Origin: Shewanella glacialipiscicola
GTDB lineage: Bacteria > Pseudomonadota > Gammaproteobacteria > Enterobacterales > Shewanellaceae
Length of the DNA stretch: 64,000 nucleotides
Direction of reading: 5' to 3'
Assembly (NCBI RefSeq): GCF_023283485.1
Contig: NZ_JAKILU010000011.1
Span: 1-64,000 of the forward strand
The notes under the pieces: generated by a model
Database searches by the model: none
Seen by the model: the letters and a program-made list of their open reading frames with translations, nothing else
What the model was told of the DNA's origin: nothing
Translations under genes and position numbers: made by a program
In this document: positions 10,931 to 22,686 of the stretch, one piece after another
How the letters are laid out: every line of letters begins with the position of its first letter
Numbering within the stretch: position 1 is the first letter of the stretch

Positions 10931-12508
10931 TTATTCCCATTCGATCGTCGCTGGCGGTTTGCCAGAGATATCGTAAACCACACGGGAAATGCCATCGACT
11001 TCGTTGATGATACGGTTAGACACACGGCCTAAGAAATCATACGGTAGATGCGCCCAATGGGCGGTCATAAAATCGATTGTTTCTACGGCGCGCAGTGATA
11101 CAACCCAATCATATTTACGGCCATCACCCATTACGCCGACAGAGCGCACAGGTAAGAACACCGTAAAAGCTTGGCTGACTTTGTTGTATAAGTCGGCTTT
11201 ATGCAGTTCTTCGATAAAGATAGCATCGGCGCGGCGCAGCAAGTCACAATATTCTTTTTTGACTTCACCTAATACGCGCACACCAAGACCTGGCCCTGGG
11301 AACGGATGGCGATAAAGCATATTGTAAGGCAGACCTAACTCAAGACCAATTTTGCGTACTTCATCTTTAAACAGTTCGCGCAGTGGCTCAACTAGACCCA
11401 GTGCCATATCAGCAGGCAGACCACCCACGTTATGGTGAGATTTAATCACATGGGCTTTGCCTGTGGCGCTGCCCGCAGATTCAATCACATCGGGATAAAT
11501 GGTGCCTTGGGCTAACCATTTTGCATTGGCACATTTTTTTGATTCTTCATCAAAAATTTCTACAAATACACGACCGATGATCTTACGCTTAGCTTCTGGA
11601 TCGGCCTCGCCTTTCAGCGCGTCAAGGAAGCGGTTTTCTGCTGCAACATGAATAATATTCAGGCCAAAATGATCGCCAAACATATCCATCACTTGCTCAG
11701 CTTCGTTCAAACGCAGTAGACCGTTATCAACAAATACGCAGGTCAGATTTTTACCGATAGCACGGTGCAGCAGCATAGCCACCACCGATGAATCAACACC
11801 ACCTGATAAACCGAGGATCACTTCATCATCACCGATTTGCTTTTTCAAGCGCTCAATCGCATCTTCGATAATTGATGAAGGTTTCCAATTTGCCGCGCAG
11901 CCACAAATGTCTAAGGCAAAGTGCGATAACATGCGCTGCCCTTGGCGAGTGTGGGTCACTTCTGGGTGGAATTGTACGCCATAGAAACGCTTTTCTTCAT
12001 TGGCCATAGCTGCAAACGGGCAAGTGTCGGTTTTAGCAACCGCAACAAATCCTTGAGGAATCGCCGAGACTTTGTCACCGTGGCTCATCCATACATCTAG
12101 TAGTGGCTTGCCTTCGCCGCTGACTGCATCTTCAATGCCTTTAAATAACAAAGAATCTGTCAGCATTTCTATTTGCGCGTAGCCAAACTCGCCCTCACCC
12201 ACACCTTGAATGACTTTACCGCCCAGCTGCTCAGACATGGTTTGCATGCCGTAGCAAATACCAAGCACAGGAACGCCCGCAGTAAATACGTATTCAGGTG
12301 CACGTGGCGAATTTTCAGCCGTCACACTTTCAGGGCCACCAGCAAGAATAATACCGTTCGGGGCAAATTCGCGGATTTGGGCTTCTGTTACATCCCACGC
12401 CCACAATTCACAGTACACACCGATTTCACGGATACGACGGGCAATCAATTGAGTGTACTGAGAACCAAAATCGAGGATCAGTATCTTGTGCTCATGAATA
12501 TCGCTCAT
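10931..12508 (-). CDS. guaA: GMP synthase (glutamine-hydrolysing)
   Basis: 525 residues, as in E. coli. An N-terminal class I amidotransferase has its nucleophile in LGICYGMQ (Cys85) and the His-Glu pair in VQFHPEVTH. It is followed by the ATP-pyrophosphatase domain with the P-loop [10 protein letters not shown] and the C-terminal dimerisation domain ending PPATIEWE. It converts XMP to GMP using glutamine and ATP, cytoplasmic. It lies directly downstream of guaB on the same strand with a gap of about 115 bases, the classic guaBA arrangement. All motifs are intact. Confidence 0.98.
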   Translation of the reverse strand: MSDIHEHKILILDFGSQYTQLIARRIREIGVYCELWAWDVTEAQIREFAPNGIILAGGPESVTAENSPRAPEYVFTAGVPVLGICYGMQTMSEQLGGKVIQGVGEGEFGYAQIEMLTDSLLFKGIEDAVSGEGKPLLDVWMSHGDKVSAIPQGFVAVAKTDTCPFAAMANEEKRFYGVQFHPEVTHTRQGQRMLSHFALDICGCAANWKPSSIIEDAIERLKKQIGDDEVILGLSGGVDSSVVAMLLHRAIGKNLTCVFVDNGLLRLNEAEQVMDMFGDHFGLNIIHVAAENRFLDALKGEADPEAKRKIIGRVFVEIFDEESKKCANAKWLAQGTIYPDVIESAGSATGKAHVIKSHHNVGGLPADMALGLVEPLRELFKDEVRKIGLELGLPYNMLYRHPFPGPGLGVRVLGEVKKEYCDLLRRADAIFIEELHKADLYNKVSQAFTVFLPVRSVGVMGDGRKYDWVVSLRAVETIDFMTAHWAHLPYDFLGRVSNRIINEVDGISRVVYDISGKPPATIEWE

Positions 12509-12622
12509 GGGTAACCTTTATCTCATCTATTGTTTTAACATTGCTCAACGCGGCAATAGCCAACGTTGAGTATTGAATCATAGGTTGTCAAAGAGGCGCC
12601 TTAGCGCCCTCTCATCAAACGC

Positions 12623-14089
12623 TTAAGAACCTGAACGGTAGTTTGGTGCTTCTTTAGTAATCATGACATCGTGTACATGGGATTCACCCATGCCCGCAGA
12701 GGTCACTTTAACAAATTGCGCTTTTTCATTCAGTTCGGTAATTGTGGCACAACCGGTTAAGCCCATGCATGAACGCAGTCCACCCATGTGTTGATGAATG
12801 ATTTCTTTCAACTTACCTTTGTAAGGTACGCGACCCTCAATGCCCTCAGGCACCAGTTTGTCGGCCGCATTGTCAGATTGGAAATAGCGATCTGAAGAAC
12901 CTTGAGACATAGCACCTAATGAGCCCATACCGCGGTATGACTTATAAGTACGACCTTGGAATAGTTCTGTTTCGCCAGGGGCTTCTTCTGTTCCTGCAAA
13001 CATAGAACCCGCCATAATGCACGATGCGCCCGCTGCTAAAGCCTTAGCTAAATCGCCAGAAAAACGCACACCGCCATCAGCAATAACCGGAATACCTAAG
13101 CCTTTCAATGCTTCAGCCGCATCAGAAACGGCAGTAATTTGCGGTACGCCCACACCTGTTACGATACGCGTAGTGCAAATAGAGCCAGGGCCGATACCTA
13201 CTTTAACTGCGTTAACGCCAGCTTCAACTAGCGCTAATGCACCTTCCGCCGTGGCAACGTTACCGCCTATAATTTGTAAATTGGGGTGCTTAGCACGGGT
13301 TTCACGAATACGTTGTAAAACGCCTTCTGAATGTCCGTGGGAAGAGTCGATAAGTAGTACGTCAACACCGGCTTTAACGAGTGCGTCAACACGCTCTTCA
13401 TTACCCGCGCCAGCACCCACGGCTGCACCAACGCGTAAGCGGCCTAACTCGTCTTTACAAGCGTTAGGTTTACGTTCGGCTTTCTCGAAGTCTTTAACGG
13501 TGATCAAACCTTTTAGTTTGAAATTATCATCAACAACAAGGACTTTTTCGATGCGATGCGAGTGCATCAGCTTTTGTACTTCATCTAATTTAGTGCCTTC
13601 GGCAACTGTGACTAAACGCGATTTTGGCGTCATCACCTCTTCTACCGTTCGACTCCAGTCCGTGACAAAACGCACGTCACGTCCGGTAATGATTCCGACG
13701 AGTTCATTGGCATCGTTAACAACGGGGTAACCCGCAAAACCATTCTTCAATGTTAATATTTTGAGGTCAGCTAAGGTTGTTGATGGGGTAACAGTAACAG
13801 GTTGTTGAACCACGCCTGCTTCGTAAATTTTCACTTTACGAACTTCCTCGGCTTGCTGTTCAATACTCATATTTTTATGAATAAAACCTAAACCGCCTTC
13901 TTGCGCGATAGCGATCGCCAGACGAGCTTCGGTTACTGTGTCCATAGCAGCAGACACAAGTGGGATATTCAATTCAATGGTTTTGGTCAGGCGAGTTTTT
14001 AGGATGGCGGTATTTGGGAGTACAGTCGAATGCGCAGGAACAAGCAACACATCGTCAAAAGTAAGCGCTTCTTTAATTAAACGTAGCAT
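12623..14089 (-). CDS. guaB: Inosine-5'-monophosphate dehydrogenase
   Basis: 488 residues when started at the ATG at 14089, equal to E. coli GuaB, and beginning [22 protein letters not shown] prefer this to the in-frame ATG at 14098 because GGGGAG ends nine bases upstream of 14089 but abuts 14098. The TIM barrel is interrupted after about residue 95 by two CBS domains. The catalytic cysteine lies in [13 protein letters not shown] (near residue 305), and the flap contains [10 protein letters not shown]. It oxidises IMP to XMP with NAD, the first committed step to GMP. It is divergent from xseA. Confidence 0.98.
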   Translation of the reverse strand: MLRLIKEALTFDDVLLVPAHSTVLPNTAILKTRLTKTIELNIPLVSAAMDTVTEARLAIAIAQEGGLGFIHKNMSIEQQAEEVRKVKIYEAGVVQQPVTVTPSTTLADLKILTLKNGFAGYPVVNDANELVGIITGRDVRFVTDWSRTVEEVMTPKSRLVTVAEGTKLDEVQKLMHSHRIEKVLVVDDNFKLKGLITVKDFEKAERKPNACKDELGRLRVGAAVGAGAGNEERVDALVKAGVDVLLIDSSHGHSEGVLQRIRETRAKHPNLQIIGGNVATAEGALALVEAGVNAVKVGIGPGSICTTRIVTGVGVPQITAVSDAAEALKGLGIPVIADGGVRFSGDLAKALAAGASCIMAGSMFAGTEEAPGETELFQGRTYKSYRGMGSLGAMSQGSSDRYFQSDNAADKLVPEGIEGRVPYKGKLKEIIHQHMGGLRSCMGLTGCATITELNEKAQFVKVTSAGMGESHVHDVMITKEAPNYRSGS

Positions 14090-14210
14090 TTGCAACATCT
14101 CCCCATTTGAGTAGGATTTTAGAGGTGAAATATTGCGGCGGGATTATACCTTGCATATCGCCACTGGTAAATGGAAAATAGTAAATATCACCCATTTTTT
14201 GAGTAAAACG

Positions 14211-15557
14211 ATGCAAGGCACCAAAAATAATATTTACACTGTCTCGCGGCTCAACGGTGAAGTCAGACAAATTCTCGAAGGGCAACTGGGTAAAATTTGG
14301 CTCAATGGTGAAATCTCCAACTTTTCATCACCCAGCTCAGGTCATTGGTATTTAACCTTAAAAGACCACTCGTCACAAATTCGTTGCGCTATGTTTAAAG
14401 GGCGTAATCAGAGCGTCAGTTTTAAGCCCATCAATGGTCAGCAAGTGTTAGTTAAAGGCGCGATCAGCGTTTATGAACCCAGAGGCGACTATCAATTATT
14501 AATTGAGTCTATGCTACCCGCTGGGGATGGGCTACTGGCGCAGCAGTTCGATGCACTCAAGATGAAACTCGCCGCCGAAGGGTTATTTGCTGCTGACACT
14601 AAAAGGCCTTTGCCGAAAAATATCCAACGTATTGGCGTTATTACTTCGCCAACGGGCGCGGCCATTCGCGATGTACTGCACGTATTAGCAAGGCGCGACC
14701 CTTCAATTGAAGTCGTTATTTACCCGACTCAAGTGCAAGGCGCTAATGCTGACATCAATATTTGCCAAGCGATTAATATCGCCAATCAAAGGTTAGAAGT
14801 TGACGTGTTACTGCTTACCCGCGGGGGTGGCTCGCTTGAAGATTTGTGGTGTTTTAACAGCGAAGCCCTCGCGCAGACCATTTATAACAGCGCCCTGCCC
14901 ATTGTTAGCGCAGTAGGTCACGAAGTCGATACCACCATCAGTGATTATGTGGCCGATATTCGCGCGCCAACTCCTTCTGCTGGTGCTGAGTTGTTATCCC
15001 AAGATAGCGACAATAAAACACAAAAACTGGCAATGGCATTATCGCGTCTAGCGCAAAGCGCAAAGCATTATCAGCTCAAGCAGGAACGGCGCTTAAGTTT
15101 GCTTGAACACCTACTGCAGCGCCAAGATCCTAAACGTAGCTTGCAGCAGTTCGAACAACGATTCGATGAGATGCAATTAAGACTAGAGTCGGCGCTATCG
15201 AATCGTTTACACCTGCTTAGCCGCCGCCAGCAATTGCTCACCAGCCGCCTTGAACAGCAGTCTCCCAAACATAAACTTGTTATTGAGGCTAACAGACTAA
15301 GTTATCTTGCCAGTCGCTTACAGGATGCATTGCAGGACAAACAGAGCCAAAGTGAACAGCGGATAAAATACGCGGCCCATCAGCTTGAAACTGTCAGTCC
15401 GCTTGCCACTTTAAGCCGCGGCTACAGCATTACCACCGATGTGCATAACCAAGTTATCGATTGCACCGATAACGTAGCAATCGGTGATAGTGTGCAAACC
15501 CGCTTGCGCCACGGGCAACTGATCTCAACGGTTACGCAAATAACCTTGCTCGAATAG
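14211..15557 (+). CDS. xseA: Exodeoxyribonuclease VII large subunit
   Basis: 448 residues from the ATG at 14211. An upstream in-frame start at 14133 would add 26 non-conserved residues lying in the guaB-xseA divergent promoter region. The N-terminal OB-fold has [35 protein letters not shown] and [10 protein letters not shown]. The catalytic domain has [29 protein letters not shown] and [28 protein letters not shown] (given here as the usual family blocks in that order). A long coiled coil (about 275-390) follows. With XseB it degrades single-stranded DNA. xseB is not in this window. Confidence 0.96.
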   Translation: MQGTKNNIYTVSRLNGEVRQILEGQLGKIWLNGEISNFSSPSSGHWYLTLKDHSSQIRCAMFKGRNQSVSFKPINGQQVLVKGAISVYEPRGDYQLLIESMLPAGDGLLAQQFDALKMKLAAEGLFAADTKRPLPKNIQRIGVITSPTGAAIRDVLHVLARRDPSIEVVIYPTQVQGANADINICQAINIANQRLEVDVLLLTRGGGSLEDLWCFNSEALAQTIYNSALPIVSAVGHEVDTTISDYVADIRAPTPSAGAELLSQDSDNKTQKLAMALSRLAQSAKHYQLKQERRLSLLEHLLQRQDPKRSLQQFEQRFDEMQLRLESALSNRLHLLSRRQQLLTSRLEQQSPKHKLVIEANRLSYLASRLQDALQDKQSQSEQRIKYAAHQLETVSPLATLSRGYSITTDVHNQVIDCTDNVAIGDSVQTRLRHGQLISTVTQITLLE

Positions 15558-15603
15558 TCAACGTAACCCCTTGGTACGAAAAGGTTAAATGGTCGTAAAA
15601 CAC

Positions 15604-15628
15604 AAAAGGAACCCTAGGGTTCCTTTTG
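15604..15628. terminator. Bidirectional terminator between xseA and der
   Basis: Perfect stem AAAAGGAACC-CTA-GGGTTCCTTTT between the convergent xseA and der genes, T-rich on both strands. Confidence 0.85.
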
Positions 15629-15653
15629 TTTCAAATGTGTATGATAAATAACA

Positions 15654-17120
15654 CTATTTGGTTTTTCTGTCTTTGATATGGCTTTGCGCGCGCTTGCGAC
15701 GACGCTCTTGGCTCATGGTCAACTTTTCAGTCTTGTTTTCAAATGGGTTATCACCCTCGTGGAAACGCAGTTGAATCGGCGTACCAACCACTTTAAGTGA
15801 ACGACGGAAGTAGTTCATCATGTAACGCTTATAAGAATCCGGTAAACGACTCACTTGGTTACCGTGAATGACCACGATTGGCGGATTATAACCCCCCGCG
15901 TGAGCATATTTAAGCTTAACACGACGGCCATTGACCAATGGTGGTTGGTGATCATCCTGCGACATTTGCATGATACGAGTCAGCATAGAAGTACTGACAC
16001 GGCGCGTGGCACTGTCATAAGCTTCTTCAATCGATTCAAATAAATGGCCAACACCAGTACCGTGCAACGCCGAAATAAAGTGAATACGGGCAAAGTCAAT
16101 AAAGCCAAGGCGACGGTCAAGCTCGCTCTTCACTCTGTCTTTAATACCTTGATCTATACCATCCCACTTATTAACAGCAATCACCAACGCACGGCCCGCA
16201 TTAAGTGCGAAACCTAATAGGCCTAAATCTTGCTCGGCAACACCTTCACGGGCATCGATAATAAGCAACACCACGTTGGCATCTTCAACTGCTTTCAAGG
16301 TTTTGATCACCGAGAATTTCTCAATGACTTGATGTACTTTACTGCGACGACGTACACCCGCAGTATCGATAAGCACGTATTCGCGGCCTTCACGTTCCAT
16401 TGGAATATAAATGCTGTCACGAGTTGTACCAGGCTCGTCAAATACCACGACGCGTTCTTCACCTAAAATCCGGTTAGTAAGCGTTGATTTACCGACGTTA
16501 GGCTTACCGATAATCGCCAGCTTAATAGGCAAATCTTGTAGACGCTTTTGCTCAGCTTCAGCTTCTTCTTCGGTGTATTCGCGCTCTTCGGTCACTTCAC
16601 CGTCTTCTTGGCGCACAATACCCATAGCTTCGGCGTAAGGCGTTAGCGCATATTCAATCATGTTGGTGACGCCGCGTCCTTGAGACGCTGCCATTTGGTA
16701 AACTTCACCTAAACCTAATGACCAAAATTCACCGCAGGCTGAGTCGGCATCAATACCGTCAACCTTGTTAGCAACCACAAAAGTGGTTTTTTGACGGCTA
16801 CGTAAATGCTGAGCAATAGAAAGATCCGCAGCAGTCAAACCCGCGCGCGCATCGGTCATAAATAAAACGACATCGGCCTCCTCAATGGCGGCAAGGGATT
16901 GCTCGGCCATTTTAGTCTCGATCCCCTCTTCAGTGCCGTCGATACCACCGGTATCCACCACAATGAACTCATAGCCAGATAAAAATGCGCGACCATATTT
17001 ACGGTCACGTGTTAGGCCAGGAAAGTCAGCAACCAACGCATCACGCGTGCGCGTAAGGCGATTAAATAGGGTGGATTTACCGACGTTCGGCCGACCAACA
17101 AGGGCCACTACAGGGATCAT
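15654..17120 (-). CDS. der: Ribosome biogenesis GTPase Der (EngA)
   Basis: 488 residues from the ATG at 17120 ([17 protein letters not shown]). A longer frame adds 15 residues without support. Two tandem Era-type GTPase domains are seen: P-loops GRPNVGKS (residues 9-16) and GKPNVGKS near residue 210, each with a DTxG switch and NKxD (VANKVDG, AVNKWDG). An acidic linker full of Glu lies between them, and a C-terminal KH-like domain ends in a basic tail. It acts in 50S subunit maturation and is essential. It lies downstream of bamB with a terminator-like hairpin between, so expression may be partly uncoupled. Confidence 0.97.
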   Translation of the reverse strand: MIPVVALVGRPNVGKSTLFNRLTRTRDALVADFPGLTRDRKYGRAFLSGYEFIVVDTGGIDGTEEGIETKMAEQSLAAIEEADVVLFMTDARAGLTAADLSIAQHLRSRQKTTFVVANKVDGIDADSACGEFWSLGLGEVYQMAASQGRGVTNMIEYALTPYAEAMGIVRQEDGEVTEEREYTEEEAEAEQKRLQDLPIKLAIIGKPNVGKSTLTNRILGEERVVVFDEPGTTRDSIYIPMEREGREYVLIDTAGVRRRSKVHQVIEKFSVIKTLKAVEDANVVLLIIDAREGVAEQDLGLLGFALNAGRALVIAVNKWDGIDQGIKDRVKSELDRRLGFIDFARIHFISALHGTGVGHLFESIEEAYDSATRRVSTSMLTRIMQMSQDDHQPPLVNGRRVKLKYAHAGGYNPPIVVIHGNQVSRLPDSYKRYMMNYFRRSLKVVGTPIQLRFHEGDNPFENKTEKLTMSQERRRKRAQSHIKDRKTK

Positions 17121-17149
17121 GATTTTGCCTCTATAAAACTTTTCAATAA

Positions 17150-17180
17150 AAAGCCCCCGGAACACACTTCCAGGGGCTCT
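17150..17180 (-). terminator. Terminator-like hairpin between bamB and der
   Basis: Minus strand: stem AGCCCC-GGAA / TTCC-GGGGCT followed by five T, 19 bases past the bamB stop codon and about 30 bases before the der start codon. As no separate der promoter is obvious in the short gap, it may act as a partial attenuator. Confidence 0.65.
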
Positions 17181-17199
17181 ACAAGGATAACACTGTTAA

Positions 17200-18390
17200 C
17201 TATGGAAGTGTTACAACAGCTAACTTTCCGCTGCGACCTTGAACATAGATTTTATCATCAACCACTAATGGTTGGCTGTATAACCCAGAACTGTCCACTT
17301 GGACACGACCAACAATCGTCCCTGTACTGCGATCGATAAAATGTAGGTAACCTTCAAAATCACCTACTACTAAATAGTCTTGATACACAGCGGGCGATGT
17401 CAACGTGCGGTTGGCAAGCTCTGAATTACTCCATAACTCTAAACCGTTACGTTTATCAACCGAGTAAATACGGCTGTGATCATCAACTAAAAACAAGCTT
17501 AAGCCCGCTGAGGCTAACTCGTTAAAGCTAGAATACTTACGCGTCCACACCACACGACCCGTGCGTAATTCCATCGACACTAAGTTACCGTTGTAACTTA
17601 CTGCATATAAATTGTCGCCAAGGATCAACGGCGTCATATCCACATCGGCCATACGAGTAAACTCGTTACCACCGGTTGGGTTATAAATCGCTTGTTCCCA
17701 TGCTGCTTGACCATTATTTTTGATCACTACGGCCACTTTGCCATCGGCGGTGCCAATGAAGAAACCACCGGCTTCGTAAGCTGCTGAACCAGTACCACGC
17801 AGGGTTAGGTTCGGTAATTGCATTTCATACACCCATAGCTTAGCGCCTGTATCGACGTTAAATGCTTCGAGTGAGCCTGAACTCGTGCTAACCACCACCA
17901 CATCATCGGCAACCGTAGGTGCTGACAGTAACTCGCCGCCTGCAACGACATACCATAACACTTGGCCGTCTTCGGCGTTGAGCGCGGCTAACAGCCCACT
18001 TTCACCACCTATAAAAACTTTATCACGCGCAGCAGTCACGCCAGCGGCAATACGGGCGCCTTTGTTTTTAGCTAAGACATTGTCGCGAAATTCTTCACTG
18101 AAATCTTTAGTCCATACGCGCTCGCCTGTCGTTTGATCAAAGGCGATAACTTGTCCATAGCGATCGGCAGCAAAGATTTTGCCGTAATTCACAGCCGGAG
18201 CTAGGCGAGAATAATAGTCACCCACGCCACTACCAACAGAGGCGCTCCAACTCACTTCAGGAAATACTGTTGCCTGAATTTCCGTTAGCTCACTCACTGG
18301 CTCCTCTTCAACATCGCTCGACGAACAGGCGGATAACATAGCCAGACTTAATCCAGCGGCCAGCAGGTTTTTGCACCAAGACTTCATCAA
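17200..18390 (-). CDS. bamB: Outer-membrane assembly lipoprotein BamB
   Basis: 396 residues. Lipobox MLSAC (Cys22) after a hydrophobic signal, then an eight-bladed PQQ-type beta-propeller with repeated units such as GQVIAFDQTTGERVWTKDF and GLLAALNAEDGQVLWYV. It is a subunit of the BAM complex, which inserts beta-barrel proteins into the outer membrane. It follows yfgM by eight bases and sits in the conserved hisS-yfgM-bamB-der order. The acidic stretch after the lipobox (DVEEEPV) is a flexible tether. Confidence 0.96.
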   Translation of the reverse strand: MMKSWCKNLLAAGLSLAMLSACSSSDVEEEPVSELTEIQATVFPEVSWSASVGSGVGDYYSRLAPAVNYGKIFAADRYGQVIAFDQTTGERVWTKDFSEEFRDNVLAKNKGARIAAGVTAARDKVFIGGESGLLAALNAEDGQVLWYVVAGGELLSAPTVADDVVVVSTSSGSLEAFNVDTGAKLWVYEMQLPNLTLRGTGSAAYEAGGFFIGTADGKVAVVIKNNGQAAWEQAIYNPTGGNEFTRMADVDMTPLILGDNLYAVSYNGNLVSMELRTGRVVWTRKYSSFNELASAGLSLFLVDDHSRIYSVDKRNGLELWSNSELANRTLTSPAVYQDYLVVGDFEGYLHFIDRSTGTIVGRVQVDSSGLYSQPLVVDDKIYVQGRSGKLAVVTLP

Positions 18391-18398
18391 AGGATCCC

Positions 18399-19019
18399 TT
18401 ATGCCTGATTTAGGCTATCAAGTTTGATTTTAAGCGCAGGGCTTGTCACCACACCACCATTATCCATGGCAGCTTGATAAGCCACTTTGGCTTTTTCATG
18501 TTCACCTTGACGAACTAAAAAGTCACCTTTCAATTCTTCACGCTGGGCGATAAACGCTTTGTCAGTCACTTGCTCTAATGTTGCAAGCGCTGCATCCATT
18601 TGATCTTGTTCTGCCTGAACGCGTGCTAAACGCAAGGTTGCAATCACATCAAGACTTGCACCCGGTTTAGCTGCTATTACCTTGTTTAAAGCATCAATAG
18701 CTTTAGGGTAATCTTTCGCTTCTACCGCTGTTTTTGCCACGATCAGTTCTAATAAGGCTTGATAACCCTTTTGATCATGACTTTTAGAAAACTCAGCGAC
18801 GCCCGCAAGTATTGCGGCTTCGTCGCTTGATTTTGTGGTCAATTCGTGAAACGCTTTTGAGGCTTCTTCCGCCTGCGCCACTTTTGCGTCGGAATAGTAA
18901 TTCCACGCATATAAACCACCTAATCCCACTACTGCACCAATTAAAATTGAACTGCCGTAATCTTTCCAGAACTGCTTGATAGCATCAACTTGTTGTTCTT
19001 CTGTGCTATAAATTTCCAC
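18399..19019 (-). CDS. yfgM: YfgM-family ancillary translocon chaperone
   Basis: 206 residues from a GTG at 19019. A GTG two codons further upstream sits one base from AGAGGA, whereas 19019 is seven bases away and gives MEIYSTEEQQ, matching the E. coli start MEIYEN. A short cytoplasmic N-terminus is followed by one transmembrane helix (about residues 22-40, SSILIGAVVGLGGLYAW) and a periplasmic TPR-like helical domain. In E. coli YfgM associates with PpiD and SecYEG and affects periplasmic chaperone networks and RcsB stability. It lies between hisS and bamB with very short spacers. Confidence 0.93.
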   Translation of the reverse strand: MEIYSTEEQQVDAIKQFWKDYGSSILIGAVVGLGGLYAWNYYSDAKVAQAEEASKAFHELTTKSSDEAAILAGVAEFSKSHDQKGYQALLELIVAKTAVEAKDYPKAIDALNKVIAAKPGASLDVIATLRLARVQAEQDQMDAALATLEQVTDKAFIAQREELKGDFLVRQGEHEKAKVAYQAAMDNGGVVTSPALKIKLDSLNQA

Positions 19020-19043
19020 GCGCACGTCCTCTTATGTAATCTG

Positions 19044-20324
19044 TTACTTAATGGCCAGTTCAGCTAAATATGCACTTAAGGCATGTCGAGCTATCCGTTG
19101 TTGTTCGTTGTTATTGCGTAAATGTTTCACTGTAACCATACCGTCAGCGAGTTCATCCTCACCTATCAGTAACGCTACACTCGCACCACTTTTATCAGCA
19201 CGTTTCATTTGTTTTTTCACGTTGCCACCGCCACAGTGACTCATCACTTTAAGACTTGGCAGTGCATCACGTAATTCCTGCGCCGCTTTAATCGCTTCGA
19301 CAAGGCAACTATCACCCATAGCGATAACATACACATCGACAGCTGCTGGGATATCTTTTGTCAGCTCTAAGGTTTCAAGCAGCAATACAATGCGCTCTAG
19401 CCCCATCGCAAAACCGACTGCAGGGGTATCTTTACCGCCTAATTGAGCGACTAAACCATCGTAGCGACCACCAGCAAGTACAGTCCCTTGCGAGCCTAAA
19501 CTAGATGTAACCCATTCAAATACCGTGCGATTATAATAATCTAAACCACGAACTAGGCGCGGATTAATGGTGTATTTGATACCAACAGCATCAAGTAGTT
19601 CACGCAATTGCGAAAAATGTGTCTTTGATTCTTCACCGAGGAAATCCATCAACTCTGGCGCATCGGCTAAAATAGCTTGTACATTGGCATCTTTTGAATC
19701 TAAAACCCGCAGCGGATTAGTGTACATACGGCGCTTGCTTTCTTCATCGAGCGCATCTTTATGCTGCTCTAAAAACGCAATCAAAGCATCACGGTAAACC
19801 ACGCGTTCGGCTGGATCGCCAAGGGTGTTTAGCTCTAATGAAACATGCTCACTAATTGCGAGCTTATCCCACAGGCGGGCAGATAACATTAAGACTTCAG
19901 CATCAATGTCAGGCGTACCTATGCCATAGACTTCAACACCGAATTGGTTAAACTGGCGATAACGACCTTTTTGCGGGCGTTCGTGGCGAAACATAGGGCC
20001 CATATACCAAAGGCGTTGCTCTTGGTTATACAGTAGGCCATTTTCGTTACCCGCCCGCACGGTTGATGCCGTACCTTCTGGGCGCAACGTTAGGCTGTCA
20101 CCATTGTTGTCAGCGAAGGTATACATTTCTTTTTCAACAATATCAGTTACTTCACCAATAGAGCGTTTAAAAAGATCAGTATTTTCGACTATTGGAGTGC
20201 GGATCTCGCTGTAACCGTAAGCACTGACGCTTGAACGTAGTACCGCTTCCACTTTTTGCCATAGAGGACTTTGAGTTGGCAGAATGTCATTCATTCCGCG
20301 AATCGCTTGGATCTGTTTTGCCAC
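19044..20324 (-). CDS. hisS: Histidyl-tRNA synthetase
   Basis: 426 residues, class II synthetase. Motif 2 region [21 protein letters not shown], histidine-specific [15 protein letters not shown], and motif 3 [14 protein letters not shown] are all present, with a C-terminal anticodon-binding domain. It charges tRNA-His. It begins [16 protein letters not shown], typical of the family. It belongs to the minus-strand run ispG-hisS-yfgM-bamB, and a gap of about 145 bases separates it from ispG, so an internal promoter is possible. Confidence 0.98.
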   Translation of the reverse strand: MAKQIQAIRGMNDILPTQSPLWQKVEAVLRSSVSAYGYSEIRTPIVENTDLFKRSIGEVTDIVEKEMYTFADNNGDSLTLRPEGTASTVRAGNENGLLYNQEQRLWYMGPMFRHERPQKGRYRQFNQFGVEVYGIGTPDIDAEVLMLSARLWDKLAISEHVSLELNTLGDPAERVVYRDALIAFLEQHKDALDEESKRRMYTNPLRVLDSKDANVQAILADAPELMDFLGEESKTHFSQLRELLDAVGIKYTINPRLVRGLDYYNRTVFEWVTSSLGSQGTVLAGGRYDGLVAQLGGKDTPAVGFAMGLERIVLLLETLELTKDIPAAVDVYVIAMGDSCLVEAIKAAQELRDALPSLKVMSHCGGGNVKKQMKRADKSGASVALLIGEDELADGMVTVKHLRNNNEQQRIARHALSAYLAELAIK

Positions 20325-20469
20325 TGTATCGACTCGTCTGATTTCGCTAAATTAATAAAAAATGTCACGCATTATAGGCTTTTCAAGACTAAACGTAAAA
20401 CGACCCCGTCAGTTTCGGGGTATAGCTCAAAATCATTAGGCGTAATCTATACCCAAATGCGTACGCATA

Positions 20470-21585
20470 TTACTCAGTTGTATCTTTTACTTGAATACGG
20501 TTGGCCATTAAGCTGGCTTTTGCACGTATTTTCGCTTCGAGGGAATCGACTATGTTGTCGTTATCAAAACGCTCTTTCTGGCGTTCACCCTCGTCGTAAT
20601 ATCCGCTCTTATTGTATCCGCCGGTTAAGCCGATATGTGACACTAAAGCTTCACCTGGGCCATTTACTACGCAGCCGATAATAGACACATCCATGGCGGT
20701 AGTAATGTCTTCGAGACGACGTTCTAACTCATTAACCGTACTTATCACATCAAACTCTTGCCGAGAACACGATGGGCAGGCAATGAAGTTGATGCCGCGG
20801 CTACGAATACGCAGCGATTTTAGAATATCAAAACCGACTTTGATTTCTTCGATAGGATCCGCTGCCAGCGAAATACGTAATGTATCGCCAATACCTTCGG
20901 CCAATAGCATGCCTAAACCTACCGCTGATTTGACTGAACCGGCGCGCGCGCCGCCCGCTTCGGTAATACCCAAATGCAAAGGCTGACGAATTTGTTTTGC
21001 TAATAAACGATAGGATTCAACCGCTAAAAAAACATCAGACGCTTTAACGCTGACCTTAAATTGTTCAAAGTTTAATCGGTCTAAAATATCCACATGACGC
21101 ATGGCTGATTCAAGCAAGGCTTGTGGTGTTGGCTCTTTGTACTTGTCCATTAGATCTTTCTCTAATGAACCACCGTTTACACCAATACGAATAGGAATAT
21201 TGTGGTCACGGGCACATTCAACCACGCTACGAATACGTTGTTCATTGCCGATATTACCTGGATTAATGCGCAGGCAATCGACACCGTACTCGGCCACTTT
21301 TAAGGCAATACGGTAATCAAAATGAATGTCAGCGACTAAAGGCACATTAACCGCTTGTTTGATGAGCTTAAAGGCTTCTGCCGCATCCATAGTCGGCACA
21401 GAGACACGTACTATGTCGGCACCGACTTTTTCTAAGGCACGAATTTGAGCAACGGTTGCTTCAACATCGGTAGTCTTAGTATTGGTCATTGACTGAACAG
21501 CAATCGGCGCCCCATCACCAATCGGTACATTACCCACATAAATGCGGGTGGAAGGACGTCTTTTTATGGGAGTTTCATTATACAT
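20470..21585 (-). CDS. ispG: 4-hydroxy-3-methylbut-2-enyl diphosphate synthase
   Basis: 371 residues, E. coli-like length. TIM barrel with [19 protein letters not shown] and [15 protein letters not shown], followed by the 4Fe-4S domain with CPSCSR and GCVVNGPGE ligands. It converts MEcPP to HMBPP in the MEP isoprenoid pathway, receiving electrons from flavodoxin or ferredoxin. It lies 48 bases downstream of rodZ. All cluster cysteines are visible. Confidence 0.97.
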   Translation of the reverse strand: MYNETPIKRRPSTRIYVGNVPIGDGAPIAVQSMTNTKTTDVEATVAQIRALEKVGADIVRVSVPTMDAAEAFKLIKQAVNVPLVADIHFDYRIALKVAEYGVDCLRINPGNIGNEQRIRSVVECARDHNIPIRIGVNGGSLEKDLMDKYKEPTPQALLESAMRHVDILDRLNFEQFKVSVKASDVFLAVESYRLLAKQIRQPLHLGITEAGGARAGSVKSAVGLGMLLAEGIGDTLRISLAADPIEEIKVGFDILKSLRIRSRGINFIACPSCSRQEFDVISTVNELERRLEDITTAMDVSIIGCVVNGPGEALVSHIGLTGGYNKSGYYDEGERQKERFDNDNIVDSLEAKIRAKASLMANRIQVKDTTE

Positions 21586-21633
21586 GCTTAATACGCTCTA
21601 TTTCAGTTCGTGCTGCAGATCATTACGTGGTCA

Positions 21634-22686
21634 TCAGACTTTAGGCAAGGTTAGACGTGCAACACGCCCCTTGGGGAAATCCGCCAAACTAACTATTTGA
21701 CCATCTAAACTTAAGGTTGCCACATGGGGCGCACCTAAAATAATTTTAAACGGCGGCATACCGCTCACTTGCACGACAGCGCCAGCACCTTTAACGCCAT
21801 CAACTAAGGCTTTACCTTTCGCATCGACAATGTTTATCCAGCAATCACCGCTCAACTGAAGATCTATCGTAGATTGGCCTTCAACTACTGCCGCGGTATT
21901 GATGTTAGTGGCTGGAGATACCGGAGTCGGTGCAGGAGTTGATGCAACAAGAGGCTGCTGAACCATTGGAGCCGTTTGCGAGGTGACCGTTGCAGCAGCG
22001 ACCGAACCACCATCTTCATTGCTCGTGTCAGCTGCTCGAGCATAATTATTGTCAGTAGGTCCAGTGCTGACATCAATAGTGCTGGCATCGGTATCTTTAA
22101 TTGGGCCATCAATCGACATAGAGCCATTAGCGGCTATTTCCGTTAACTGTTTGCTCGCATCGGTTTCGGTCAAAAGTACGTCGCCCGGCAAAGTTTGATT
22201 GACCGCTGCGACCTCTTCAGCTGTAGGTTGTGATAAATCAACTGTTGTCAGTAAGGTAGATTTTTGCATCCACCAAACGACCAATAAACCAAGTAACACA
22301 ATGACAATAAAAATACTCAGCCAAGTTAAACGTTTGTCACTGGCTTGATAGGTTGTTTTACGAGAAAAGCTCTGCATTGGCGGCTCAGCCACTACCGGCA
22401 CTTGACGTAATAAACAGGCTTCAATCAAAGCAGTATCAGCATTAACCATACGAGCATAGTTTTTAACATAACCACGGGCATACGTTGGCGAAGCAATGTT
22501 GGTGAAGTTATCAGCTTCAATATCCTCTAGAACACTAGGACGTAAGTGCAGTTTTACTGCTGCTTCTTGAAGGCTGAGGCCCATTTTTTCACGGCCATGT
22601 CTTAATAAAGTTCCAAGCGTTACATCTGGCGCAATTGACTCTGTTACTAAGGATTCAACTGGTGCATGGGTTTCATGATCTTTCAT
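21634..22686 (-). CDS. rodZ: Cytoskeleton protein RodZ
   Basis: 350 residues. The N-terminal Xre-type helix-turn-helix (about 22-90, LGTLLRHGREKMGLSLQEAA) binds MreB in the family. A single transmembrane helix lies at about 120-140, then a low-complexity Thr/Ala/Pro-rich linker (about 150-265) and a C-terminal periplasmic DUF4115 beta domain. It anchors MreB and sets rod shape. Its ATG overlaps the pilF stop codon (ATGA), which implies translational coupling. The linker is the part most likely to vary between strains. Confidence 0.93.
   Translation of the reverse strand: MKDHETHAPVESLVTESIAPDVTLGTLLRHGREKMGLSLQEAAVKLHLRPSVLEDIEADNFTNIASPTYARGYVKNYARMVNADTALIEACLLRQVPVVAEPPMQSFSRKTTYQASDKRLTWLSIFIVIVLLGLLVVWWMQKSTLLTTVDLSQPTAEEVAAVNQTLPGDVLLTETDASKQLTEIAANGSMSIDGPIKDTDASTIDVSTGPTDNNYARAADTSNEDGGSVAAATVTSQTAPMVQQPLVASTPAPTPVSPATNINTAAVVEGQSTIDLQLSGDCWINIVDAKGKALVDGVKGAGAVVQVSGMPPFKIILGAPHVATLSLDGQIVSLADFPKGRVARLTLPKV

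Noticed and set aside
13017..13730. 237-residue plus-strand ORF opposite guaB
   Set aside because: It lies fully antisense to a complete, conserved guaB frame, with Ser/Thr/Pro-rich composition as expected of a shadow frame.
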